From assembly GCA_039818825.1 (NCBI GenBank), contig JBCBTD010000084.1:1-15671 (forward strand): 15,671 nucleotides of DNA, written 5' to 3'. The notes beneath the pieces were generated by a model, which did not search any database, was not told the origin of the DNA, and saw only the letters and a list, made by a program, of their open reading frames with translations. This document shows positions 1-6,410 of this stretch, piece after piece (the first letter of the stretch is position 1; every line of letters begins with the position of its first letter). The position numbers were made by a program, and so were the translations under genes. This DNA comes from JBCBTD01 sp039818825. GTDB taxonomy: Bacteria > Pseudomonadota > Alphaproteobacteria > Geminicoccales > Geminicoccaceae.

Positions 1-384
1 CAGTCCGAGTTGGAGATGCGCGGCGCGGAGCAGGCATTGGGCCAGGGCCAGCCCGGCCAGGCGACCGGCCCCCAGGGCCAAGCGCTCGACCTGTTGCAGC
101 AGGGCGCCGGTGAGCTGATGGAGCAGATGCAGCAGCAGCTCGGACAGATGCCTGGCCAAGGGCCGAATGCCGGCATGGGTCCGCCGTTGCGGGGCACGCG
201 CGACCCGCTGGGGAGGCCGGTGCGCAACGACGGCGGGTTCACCCCTTACGGCGTCGAGGTCCCAGAGCAGCCGGACCTCGGTACGGCTCGGGACGTTTTG
301 CGCGAGCTGCATCGGCGCGCGGGGGAGCGCGACCGCCCGGCGCCCGAGCTCGACTACATCGAGCGCCTGTTGCGGCGCTTTTGA
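1..384 (+). CDS. C-terminal fragment of a TIGR02302/DUF4175-like protein (5' end outside window)
   Basis: The reading frame is open from base 1 and ends at TGA 382-384, giving the last 127 residues of a longer protein. The visible part is rich in Gln, Gly, Pro and Met (roughly residues 8-58). It is followed by a compact conserved-looking tail with the motifs RDPLGRPVRNDGG and RDVLRELHRRAGERDRP and the ending LDYIERLLRRF. From memory, this tail is typical of the alphaproteobacterial TIGR02302 (DUF4175) family, large proteins with N-terminal membrane segments whose biochemical role is not established. No membrane segment or catalytic motif lies in the part seen here. The next gene, an amidase, begins about 4 bases after the stop, so the two are probably co-transcribed. 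The family assignment rests only on the C-terminal signature, and no function is claimed. Confidence 0.75.
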   Translation, partial: QSELEMRGAEQALGQGQPGQATGPQGQALDLLQQGAGELMEQMQQQLGQMPGQGPNAGMGPPLRGTRDPLGRPVRNDGGFTPYGVEVPEQPDLGTARDVLRELHRRAGERDRPAPELDYIERLLRRF

Positions 385-388
385 ACCG

Positions 389-1120
389 TTGGGGCGGATC
401 GAGGAGCGCCCGTCGCCCAACCGAGAGCTGCGGCCGGCCGGGGTGTCACCGGACACGCTGGTATTGCACTACACCGGCATGGCGACCGCGGCAGCGGCGC
501 TCGACCGCTTGACCGATCCGGCGGCGAAGGTCAGCGCGCACTACGTCGTCGACGAGGCCGGCACGGTGTGGCGCCTCGTCGCCGACGACGAGGTCGCGTG
601 GCACGCGGGCCTGTCCGCTTGGCGCGGGCGGCGTGCGTTGAACGTCCACTCGATCGGCATCGAGATCGTCAACGCCGGTCACGACGGTGGGCTACCTCCG
701 TTCCCCGACGTGCAGATCGGCGCGGTCATCGACCTGGCACGCTCGCTGGTCGAGCGCTGGGCCATTCGTGCCGTCGACGTCGTCGGCCACAGCGACGTCG
801 CGCCGATGCGCAAGGCCGATCCTGGCGAGCGCTTCCCGTGGGCGCGCTTGGCGGCCGGCGGCGTCGGGCTGTGGCCACCGCCCAAGACCGATGCCCGACC
901 ACCCGTGCCCAGCGTCACGGCAGCGCTCGGCCGCATCGGCTACGTGTTGGAGGAAGCGCCGACGCCGACCTCGATATGCGGCGCGCTGCTTGCCTTCCAG
1001 CGGCGTTTCCTGCCGACGCTGGTCGACGGTCGAGAAAGCACGGACGTGCGGCGCCGCCTGGGCGAGGTCGAAGCGACCTATCTCGCGGACGGCGAGATAG
1101 GTCGGCGGCCGATCTGCTAG
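389..1120 (+). CDS. N-acetylmuramoyl-L-alanine amidase, AmpD/Amidase_2 type with C-terminal peptidoglycan-binding-like region
   Basis: Probable zinc amidase that cuts the bond between N-acetylmuramic acid and L-alanine in peptidoglycan or its turnover products. About 243 residues. The Amidase_2 fold is shown by RPSPN near the start, LHYTGM (His27), SAHYVVDE, GIEIVN (Glu92) and VGHSDVAP (His134) with Asp144. His27, His134 and Asp144 match the three AmpD zinc ligands, and Glu92 the catalytic-site glutamate. From about residue 175 a helical region (TAALGRIGY, LLAFQRRFLP) resembles a peptidoglycan-binding domain. No signal peptide is visible, so a cytoplasmic recycling role is plausible. The start is uncertain: TTG 389 is the only common start codon between the upstream stop and the conserved RPSPN motif, and no clear ribosome-binding site precedes it. 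The last codons contain a perfect inverted repeat. rnpB follows. Confidence 0.85.
   Translation: MGRIEERPSPNRELRPAGVSPDTLVLHYTGMATAAAALDRLTDPAAKVSAHYVVDEAGTVWRLVADDEVAWHAGLSAWRGRRALNVHSIGIEIVNAGHDGGLPPFPDVQIGAVIDLARSLVERWAIRAVDVVGHSDVAPMRKADPGERFPWARLAAGGVGLWPPPKTDARPPVPSVTAALGRIGYVLEEAPTPTSICGALLAFQRRFLPTLVDGRESTDVRRRLGEVEATYLADGEIGRRPIC
1074..1104 (+). repeat. Perfect 13-bp inverted repeat with 5-nt loop at the 3' end of the amidase gene
   Basis: Bases 1074-1086 (CGACCTATCTCGC) are the exact reverse complement of 1092-1104, separated by the 5-base loop GGACG. The hairpin lies wholly inside the amidase reading frame, 13 bases before its TAG stop, and about 49 bases before the 5' end of rnpB. 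No run of T follows it, so it is not a classical intrinsic terminator. It could stabilise the 3' end of the amidase mRNA, insulate rnpB from upstream transcription, or act as a protein-binding palindrome. The structure is seen directly; its role is inference. Confidence 0.8.
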
Positions 1121-1140
1121 CGTCGGCTGACCTCGGCGAC

Positions 1141-1146
1141 TAACAT
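1141..1146 (+). promoter_or_regulatory. Possible -10 element for rnpB
   Basis: TAACAT matches the TATAAT consensus at four of six positions and ends 6 bases before the predicted rnpB 5' end at 1153, which is good spacing. It is a short A+T-rich patch in GC-rich surroundings. No convincing -35 hexamer lies 16-18 bases upstream, so this is a weak call based mainly on position. Confidence 0.22.
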
Positions 1147-1152
1147 CGCGGC

Positions 1153-1545
1153 GGGCAGGCGGCAGGATGGCCGCTCCGGCAGGTTCTGCCGGGGAGGAAA
1201 GTCCGGGCTCCACGGGAACACGGTGCCGGGTAACGCCCGGCGGGGGCGACCCCAGGGAAAGTGCCACAGAGAGCAGTCGGCCCGCCGGGGTGCCTGGCAT
1301 CTGCGGGTCAAGGTGAAAGGGTGCGGTAAGAGCGCACCGCGGGGCCGGTGACGGACCCGGCATGGCAAACCCCACCGGGAGCAAGACCGCATAGGAACGA
1401 CGGCGCCTTCGGGTGCGAGCCGGTTTCCGGGCTGGTCGTTCGGGTAGGTCGCGCGAGGCGTTCGGCGACGGACGTCCCAGAGGAATGGCCATCGGCGTCG
1501 GCTTCGGCCGACGTCACAGAACCCGGCTTACGGTCGCCTGCCCAC
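1153..1545 (+). ncRNA. rnpB: RNase P RNA, bacterial type A
   Basis: Catalytic RNA subunit of ribonuclease P, which removes 5' leaders from precursor tRNAs together with the RnpA protein. The universally conserved blocks are present in order: GAGGAAAGTCCGGGCTCC at 1194-1211, AGGGAAAGTGCCACAGA at 1254-1270, GGTAAGAGCGCACCG at about 1325-1339, the CCCCACC/GGAGCAAG block at 1366-1385, AGAGGAATGG at about 1480-1489 and CAGAACCCGGCTTA at 1517-1530. The ends are set by the P1 helix: GGGCAGGCG at 1153-1161 pairs exactly with CGCCTGCCC at 1535-1543. The length of about 390 nt is normal for type A. No clear intrinsic terminator follows. Exact ends may differ by a few bases. Placement just upstream of the dcw cluster is familiar in alphaproteobacteria. 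Confidence 0.97.
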
Positions 1546-1590
1546 GTCACACACAGGAAACGAGAACGAAAAGAGTACGTATCCACTATT

Positions 1591-1599
1591 TTATCCACA
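1591..1599 (+). promoter_or_regulatory. DnaA box, perfect consensus
   Basis: TTATCCACA is an exact match to the consensus high-affinity DnaA-binding 9-mer. A looser relative, GTATCCACT (two mismatches), sits just upstream at 1579-1587. Six of its nine bases are A or T, so a chance match is unlikely in a GC-rich genome. The site lies about 48 bases after the rnpB 3' end. Confidence 0.6.
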
Positions 1600-1623
1600 A
1601 CCCTCTGGATTGCCACTCTTGGA

Positions 1624-1898
1624 GATTCTGGTTCCAATGCAATCAGTTAAAGGACATCGCGAAGTTTTTTGTTGATTCTGTCATTTGATCAAGCCGGTAC
1701 ACTATGTAGCCTCACTCGGGCAGTCATTCTGCAAGATTTCATAATGTAACTGTCAGAAAACGCTGTGAATTTAACTCCGCTTTGCAAGTTTTCCCGGCGC
1801 TTCGAGCTATTTTTTCTCGCATTGAGAGGGTGGTGAATCTGATTTGAACGAGATTGTGATGCAGTAGCCGACGATGCCGAGATCGGTGGCGGAATCTG
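1624..1898 (+). repeat. Four dispersed GAWTCTG heptamers containing GANTC (CcrM-type) sites
   Basis: GATTCTG occurs at 1624-1630 and 1674-1680, and GAATCTG at 1835-1841 and 1892-1898, all in the same orientation. Each contains GANTC, the site methylated by the cell-cycle methyltransferase CcrM in many alphaproteobacteria. All four GANTC sites I found in the gap are followed by TG, so the shared unit is longer than the methylation site. A degenerate fifth copy, CATTCTG, is at 1725-1731. GANTC sites are known to gather at some alphaproteobacterial origins and cell-cycle promoters; that role here is inference. Confidence 0.5.
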
Positions 1899-1991
1899 GC
1901 GGTGTTTTGCCTTTCGAACTTCTCCATTGTATTGTTGGCGGCGATCCGTCAAAAGAGGAGAGCGTTGACGCTGGCGGAAAAGCGTACAAAG

Positions 1992-2016
1992 CCTGTGGAT
2001 AACGTCCTGTGGACAA
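1992..2016 (-). promoter_or_regulatory. Tandem DnaA boxes at the rsmH start
   Basis: Two near-identical 11-base copies, CCTGTGGATAA (1992-2002) and CCTGTGGACAA (2006-2016), repeat with 14-base spacing. On the minus strand they read TTATCCACA (perfect DnaA box, 1994-2002) and TTGTCCACA (one mismatch, 2008-2016). They face the box at 1591-1599. The second copy covers the GTG start codon of rsmH at 2009-2011, so DnaA bound here could act as an operator or roadblock at the head of the dcw operon, or form part of an origin. Confidence 0.55.
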
Positions 2017-2929
2017 TTCTCCGGCCCACACCCCAGTGCTGCGGGATGAGGTCGTGCGTTGGTTGGTGCCATCGACGGCCGAGTGGCACGTCGACGCGAC
2101 CTTCGGCGGCGGGGGCTATGCCGAAGCGCTCCTCGCAGCGGGGATCGCTCGTCTCACCGTGGTCGATCGTGACCCGGCCGCGGTCGCCCGCGCGCGGCGC
2201 CTCGCCGCCGGCGATCCGCGTGTCGACGTCGTCGAGGGGGCGTTCGGCGCCCTCGACCGGCTCGTCGCGGGGCCCGTCGACGGCATCGTGTTCGATCTCG
2301 GCGTGTCGTCGTTCCAGCTTGACGAGCCGGAACGTGGTTTTTCGTTTCGCGCCGACGGACCGCTCGACATGCGCATGGGCGGCGAGGGAGCGACTGCGGC
2401 CGAACTCGTCAATGGTCTGGTGGAAGCCGAGCTGGCGCGGATTTTCTTCGACTATGGCGAGGAGCGTCGTGCGCGGCGTGCGGCACGGGCCATCGTGCGC
2501 CGTCGAGCCGTTCGGCCATTCGAGCGGACGGTCGATCTGGCGGACGTCGTGCGCGGCGCCGTCGGCGGTAGCGCCACTCGCGTCGACCCGGCGACTCGTG
2601 TCTTTCAAGCGTTGCGCATCGCCGTCAACGACGAGCTTGGGCAACTCGAAGGCGCCTTGCCTCGTGCGGTCGATCTTCTTGCGCCGCGCGGTCGGATCGT
2701 CGTCGTCGCGTTCCATTCCCTCGAGGATCGGATCGTGAAGCGCTGTTTCGCCGCTGCCGCAGGACGTGTGGCAGGCGTCTCGCGCCACCTCCCCGAGGCG
2801 GAGGCACCCGCGCCGGCACGCCTCGAGCTGCTGACACGACGGGTCGTCACGCCGAGCGAAGCCGAGTGCCGGGCCAATCCCCGCGCCCGTTCCGCACGGC
2901 TACGTGCCGCCAAGCGACTGGCCAACTGA
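2009..2929 (+). CDS. rsmH: 16S rRNA (cytosine-1402-N4)-methyltransferase RsmH (MraW)
   Basis: Uses S-adenosylmethionine to methylate N4 of C1402 in the decoding centre of 16S rRNA. 306 residues, normal for the family. Signatures in order: HTPVLRDEVV (7-16), the SAM-binding loop DATFGGGGYAEALL (29-42), DRDPAAV, VFDLGVSSFQLDEPERGFSF, GPLDMRM, VFQALRIAVNDEL, VVAFHSLEDRIVK and a basic C-terminus with NPRARSARLRAAKR. GTG 2009 is chosen because an in-frame TAA lies only three codons upstream (2000-2002) and the conserved HTPVL motif must be included. No good ribosome-binding site precedes it, and a DnaA-box repeat overlaps the start codon. This is the first gene of the dcw string; mraZ, usually before it, is missing. 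Confidence 0.97.
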   Translation: MDNSPAHTPVLRDEVVRWLVPSTAEWHVDATFGGGGYAEALLAAGIARLTVVDRDPAAVARARRLAAGDPRVDVVEGAFGALDRLVAGPVDGIVFDLGVSSFQLDEPERGFSFRADGPLDMRMGGEGATAAELVNGLVEAELARIFFDYGEERRARRAARAIVRRRAVRPFERTVDLADVVRGAVGGSATRVDPATRVFQALRIAVNDELGQLEGALPRAVDLLAPRGRIVVVAFHSLEDRIVKRCFAAAAGRVAGVSRHLPEAEAPAPARLELLTRRVVTPSEAECRANPRARSARLRAAKRLAN

Positions 2930-2930
2930 C

Positions 2931-3317
2931 ATGGCGGGTTGGGGGCTTCTCGCTGCGTTGCTGGGCGTCTTGACCCTCGGGTCGGGCGTCATGGTGTTCA
3001 AGCAATACGCCGACGCCGACGAGCGGCACTTGAGGGAGCTGCGGCGTGATTTGGCCGAGGCGCACGCCGAGACCGGCCGGTTGCGCGCCGAACTCGGCTA
3101 CCATCGGCGTCCGAGCTATCTCCTGCCGCTCGCCGCCGACCTCGGGCTCGTACCGCAAACGCCGGCCGATTTCATCGCGTGGGACGCGTTGCCGCCGCGG
3201 CCGGAACCGACGACGCCTGGCATCGGCAGCCCGGTCGTCGTCGCGTTGCCGTCGGGTGCCACGATCGGCGTCGCGCTGCGACCGGCGCCGGTGTTCGTCG
3301 TGGAATTGCAGCGATGA
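2931..3317 (+). CDS. ftsL: Cell division protein FtsL
   Basis: Small bitopic membrane protein that, with FtsB/DivIC and FtsQ, helps to recruit and activate FtsWI at the septum. 128 residues. A membrane segment covers about residues 4-24 (GLLAALLGVLTLGSGVMVF). A charged heptad-like coiled coil follows at about 26-57 (HLRELRRDLAEAHAETGRLR). A C-terminal LGLVPQTPADFI segment resembles alphaproteobacterial FtsL proteins. Position between rsmH and ftsI is the standard one. ATG 2931 lies one base after the rsmH stop. GTG 2904, inside rsmH, would add nine residues and cannot be excluded, as neither start has a clear ribosome-binding site. The family is divergent, so the call depends on topology, context and motif together. 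Confidence 0.88.
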   Translation: MAGWGLLAALLGVLTLGSGVMVFKQYADADERHLRELRRDLAEAHAETGRLRAELGYHRRPSYLLPLAADLGLVPQTPADFIAWDALPPRPEPTTPGIGSPVVVALPSGATIGVALRPAPVFVVELQR

Positions 3318-4978
3318 ACGCGCGGCTGTGGCTCGTGAGCGCCGCCTTCGTCGTCTGCTTCGGCGTCATCGGGCTGCGTTTGGTCGCCATGGGCCTGACC
3401 ACCCCCGATCAGGCGGCCATCGCCCGCTACCAGCCTGCCCCCTTGGCAACCCGTGCCGATCTGCTCGACCGCCAGGGACGGCTCCTCGCGACGACCGTGG
3501 TCGCCCCGCAGGTCACGGCGGACCCGCGGGCTGTGCGCGATCCGTCGTCGGAAGCCGACGCTTTGGCCGCAGTCCTGGGCGCCGATGCCGGCCGGCTGCG
3601 GACGCTGCTCGCCTCCAAGCGGCACCATGTGGTCCTCGCCCGCGACGTCGGGCCACGGGAGTTGGAGCGGGTGCGGCGGCTGGGGCTGCCGGCGGTGCGG
3701 TTCGAGTACCGCTCGGCGCGGATCTACCCGAACGGCCAGTTGGCCGCACATGCGCTCGGTCACGTCGGTATCGACAACGTTGGGCTCGACGGTGCAGAGC
3801 GAGCGTTCGACGAGCGGCTTCGAGGCGCGGCGCGTGAGCCGGTCCGGCTGTCGTTGGACATCGGTGTCCAGGCGGCAGTCGAGGACGAACTCGCCGCCGC
3901 ATTGGACCGGTACCAGGCGAAAGCCGGCGCTGCCATCGTCATGGACGCCCGCAGCGGGGAATTGCTGGCGCTCGCCAGCTTGCCGACGTTCGATCCGCAC
4001 CAGCCGACCGCCAGCGGCGATGACGCCCGCAAGGACCGCAACGTCACTCAGACGTTCGAGCTCGGCTCGGTCTTCAAGCTGTTGACCGTGGGCCTCGGCC
4101 TGCAGTCCGGCGTGATCGGCATCCACGACCATGTCGATGCGACCAACCCGCTCAAGATCGGCCGCTTCACGATCAACGACTATCGCGGCAAGCGGCGGCC
4201 GTTGAGCGTTGCCGAAGCGCTGATGTACTCGTCGAACATCGCCAATGGCCGGATCGGCATGATGGCCGGCGCCGAGCGGTGGCAGCGCTATCTCCGGGAC
4301 CTCGGGCTCGACCGTGCTTTGGCTCTCGAAACGGGTACCGGCGCGCGGCCGCAGACGCCCAAGCGCTGGCCCAACGTCACGGTCGCCACGGTGTCGTTCG
4401 GCCACGGGATCGCCGTCACGCCACTCCATCTGACGACCGCCGTCAGCGCTCTTCTGACCGATGGCCGACTGGTCGAGCCGACGCTGCTGGCGCGTAGCGA
4501 AGAGCAGGCGCCCGCCGGGCCGCAGGTGGTTGACGATACCACGATCAAGCACATGCGCGGCCTCGCCTATCGGGTCGCCGTCGAGGGGAGCGGCAAGAAG
4601 GCACTGGTCGACGGCTACCTGATCGGCGGCAAGACCGGCACGGCGGAGAAGGTCGACGCCAGCGGCCGCTACCGCCCGGGTCTGGTACGATCGAGTTTCG
4701 TTGCGGCGTTCCCGATCCACGAGCCGCGCTATGTCGTCTACGTGTTGCTCGACGAGCCGGTGGGTGAGGGCGATCGGCCGGATCTTTACTACGGGAGTTG
4801 GACGGCCGCCCCGGCTGCAGGGCGGATGATCGCCAGAATCGGCCCGTTGCTCGGGGTGTCGACCAGCCCTGCCGGAATGGTTGCCGACTTGCGCCGCTGG
4901 GGCGGCGCGCCGCCGGACGTGCCGGCGCTGACTGCCGGCGAGGAGAGGTCGGATGCGACTCGACCGACTCGTGGCTGA
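3314..4978 (+). CDS. ftsI: Septal peptidoglycan D,D-transpeptidase FtsI (PBP3)
   Basis: Class B penicillin-binding protein that crosslinks septal peptidoglycan in the periplasm with FtsW as partner. 554 residues, slightly short for the family. The N-terminal membrane anchor is at about residues 5-25. The pedestal domain includes RADLLDRQGRLLATT. The transpeptidase domain has all three active-site motifs: SVFK with nucleophile Ser252 and Lys255, SSN at 306-308, and KTGTAEK starting at Lys440. ATG 3314 overlaps the ftsL stop (ATGA). With this start only about four residues precede the membrane segment, which is a very short cytoplasmic tail. An upstream in-frame extension (GTG 3179) would run through ftsL and has a composition typical of a shadow frame, so it is rejected. 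Confidence 0.97.
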   Translation: MNARLWLVSAAFVVCFGVIGLRLVAMGLTTPDQAAIARYQPAPLATRADLLDRQGRLLATTVVAPQVTADPRAVRDPSSEADALAAVLGADAGRLRTLLASKRHHVVLARDVGPRELERVRRLGLPAVRFEYRSARIYPNGQLAAHALGHVGIDNVGLDGAERAFDERLRGAAREPVRLSLDIGVQAAVEDELAAALDRYQAKAGAAIVMDARSGELLALASLPTFDPHQPTASGDDARKDRNVTQTFELGSVFKLLTVGLGLQSGVIGIHDHVDATNPLKIGRFTINDYRGKRRPLSVAEALMYSSNIANGRIGMMAGAERWQRYLRDLGLDRALALETGTGARPQTPKRWPNVTVATVSFGHGIAVTPLHLTTAVSALLTDGRLVEPTLLARSEEQAPAGPQVVDDTTIKHMRGLAYRVAVEGSGKKALVDGYLIGGKTGTAEKVDASGRYRPGLVRSSFVAAFPIHEPRYVVYVLLDEPVGEGDRPDLYYGSWTAAPAAGRMIARIGPLLGVSTSPAGMVADLRRWGGAPPDVPALTAGEERSDATRPTRG

Positions 4979-6410
4979 AGGTGCCCTGCTGCGCGGCGAT
5001 GGTGGTGTCGACGTGACGGCGCTGACCGCAGACAGCCGCGACGTCCGGCCGGGCGCACTGTTCGCGGCGTTGCGCGGCACCGACCGCGACGGCTTCGGCT
5101 TCGTCGGCGAGGCTCTTGCCGGCGGCGCCGCGGCACTGCTGGGCGACGCGCGGCTAGCTGAGCTCCAGCCGCCAGTGCCAACGGTGGTCGATGCCGATCC
5201 GCGGCGTCAGCTCGCGTTGATGGCCGCCCGGTTCTTCGTGCGGCAGCCGGCGCGGGTGGTCGCCGTCACCGGGACCAACGGCAAGAGCTCGACGGCCAGC
5301 TTCACTCGCCAGTTGTGGGCGGCGGCGGGTCGCCGGGCCGCGAGCCTCGGCACACTCGGGATCGAAGCACCGGGGCGCGACCCTGGCGCCAGCCTCACGA
5401 CGCCAGACCCGGTGCGCCTCCACAAGCTGCTCGCGGAGCTGGCCGAGGATGGCATCGACGACTTGGTGCTGGAGGCATCCAGCCACGGTCTGGACCAGCG
5501 CCGGGTCGATGGCGTCAGCTTCGGGGCCGCGGCGTTCTTGAATCTGACACGCGACCACATCGACTACCACGGCAGCGAGGCGGCCTATCGTGCCGCGAAA
5601 TGGCGACTGTTCGACACCCTGTTGCCCACCGGCGCCACCGCCGTGATCAACGCCGATCTGCCGATCTCGGCGGCGCTGCTCGACGAGGCACATTCGCTGG
5701 GTTTGGAGGTTGTCGATTTCGGCGTCGCGGGCCGACGGTTGCGGCTGTTGGAGCAGCGTCCCGAACCGGTCGGACAGAGCCTGTTGCTGGAGATCGACGG
5801 CGCCAAGGTGGCGACCTCGCTACCGGTAGTCGGCGCCTTCCAGGCGTTCAACCTGTTGGCCGCGATCGGCTTGGTCATGGCCACCGGCCTCACCGCCGCG
5901 GCTGCTTTGGCCGGGGTGCCTCGCCTGCAGCCGCCGCGCGGGCGGATGCAGCGGGCGGGTGCGCATCCGACAGGCGCGCCGGTGTTCGTCGACTACGCCC
6001 ACACGCCGGACGCCTTGGATCAGGCGCTCCAGGGGCTCCGCCCGCACTGCCGCGGCCGCTTGGCCGTGGTGTTCGGTGCCGGTGGCGACCGCGACCGCGG
6101 TAAGCGGCCGGAGATGGGCAGGATCGCCGTTGCCCGCGCCGACCGCGTCATCGTCACCGACGACAATCCCCGTTCGGAGGAGCCCGCGCGCATCCGCGCC
6201 GAGGTCCTCGCCGCGGCACCCGAGGCGATGGAAATCGGCGACCGCGCCGAGGCGATCCGCGCAGCCGTCCGTGACCTGCAGCCGGGCGACGTGCTGTTGG
6301 TTGCCGGGAAGGGCCACGAGACCGGTCAGATCGTCGGTACCGAGGTGAAACCGTTCGACGATGTCGCCGAGGTCGAGGCCGCACTCCGCACGCTCGGAGG
6401 TGCCGCTTGA
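4953..6410 (+). CDS. murE: UDP-MurNAc-L-Ala-D-Glu:meso-diaminopimelate ligase MurE
   Basis: Cytoplasmic ATP-dependent ligase adding the third stem-peptide residue. 485 residues, normal length. Seen motifs: TADSRDVRPGALFAAL (substrate domain), the P-loop GTNGKS at 107-112 (Ser where Thr is more usual, a conservative P-loop change), TTPDP, EASSHGLDQRR, LTRDHIDYHG, VFGAGGDRDRGKRPEMG, and DNPR at 404-407. DNPR is the known selector for meso-diaminopimelate over lysine, so the wall should contain meso-DAP. KGHE follows near the end. ATG 4953 overlaps ftsI by 26 bases and is supported by AGGAGAGG at 4941-4948. The stop overlaps the murF TTG start. Confidence 0.97.
   Translation: MRLDRLVAEGALLRGDGGVDVTALTADSRDVRPGALFAALRGTDRDGFGFVGEALAGGAAALLGDARLAELQPPVPTVVDADPRRQLALMAARFFVRQPARVVAVTGTNGKSSTASFTRQLWAAAGRRAASLGTLGIEAPGRDPGASLTTPDPVRLHKLLAELAEDGIDDLVLEASSHGLDQRRVDGVSFGAAAFLNLTRDHIDYHGSEAAYRAAKWRLFDTLLPTGATAVINADLPISAALLDEAHSLGLEVVDFGVAGRRLRLLEQRPEPVGQSLLLEIDGAKVATSLPVVGAFQAFNLLAAIGLVMATGLTAAAALAGVPRLQPPRGRMQRAGAHPTGAPVFVDYAHTPDALDQALQGLRPHCRGRLAVVFGAGGDRDRGKRPEMGRIAVARADRVIVTDDNPRSEEPARIRAEVLAAAPEAMEIGDRAEAIRAAVRDLQPGDVLLVAGKGHETGQIVGTEVKPFDDVAEVEAALRTLGGAA

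Larger units (their letters stand above)
1546..2008. other. A+T-rich gene-free region between rnpB and rsmH; candidate replication origin or DnaA-regulated operon leader
   Basis: About 460 bases with no credible gene. By hand count 1561-1860 is about 57% A+T, clearly richer than the surrounding coding DNA. A perfect DnaA box stands near the left edge (1591-1599) and a DnaA-box pair in opposite orientation at the right edge (1992-2016). Four GAWTCTG heptamers, each holding a GANTC site, lie between. The most A+T-rich patches are around 1641-1690, 1736-1775 and 1807-1818. The promoter of the large downstream operon should lie here, but I could not place it firmly. CATAAT at 1740-1745 resembles a -10 without a -35, and TTGACG at 1965-1970 resembles a -35 without a well-spaced -10. 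Translating this region gives nothing resembling MraZ, which normally occupies this place. Confidence 0.6.

Noticed and set aside
1647..1674. Run of six T at 1665-1670 as an intrinsic terminator for rnpB
   Set aside because: No stable GC-rich hairpin directly precedes the T-run, and it is over 100 bases past the rnpB end.
1771..1785. Possible CtrA half-site (TTAA at 1771-1774 followed by a loose second half)
   Set aside because: The second half of the TTAA-N7-TTAA pattern does not match well, so it cannot be told from chance in A+T-rich DNA.
1799..1815. GCT-TCG-AGC mini-hairpin followed by a T-run
   Set aside because: The stem is only three base pairs, too weak to call a terminator.
1689..2072. 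Minus-strand open frames in the rnpB-rsmH gap (also 1739-1927 and 1807-2031)
   Set aside because: They overlap each other and the DnaA-box repeats, lack ribosome-binding sites and show no known motif. The longest also runs into rsmH.
3116..5080. 654-codon open frame on the minus strand opposite ftsL, ftsI and murE
   Set aside because: It lies opposite genes with complete family motifs. Long antisense frames are common in GC-rich DNA, and its product is Arg/Pro/Gly-rich with no recognisable domain.
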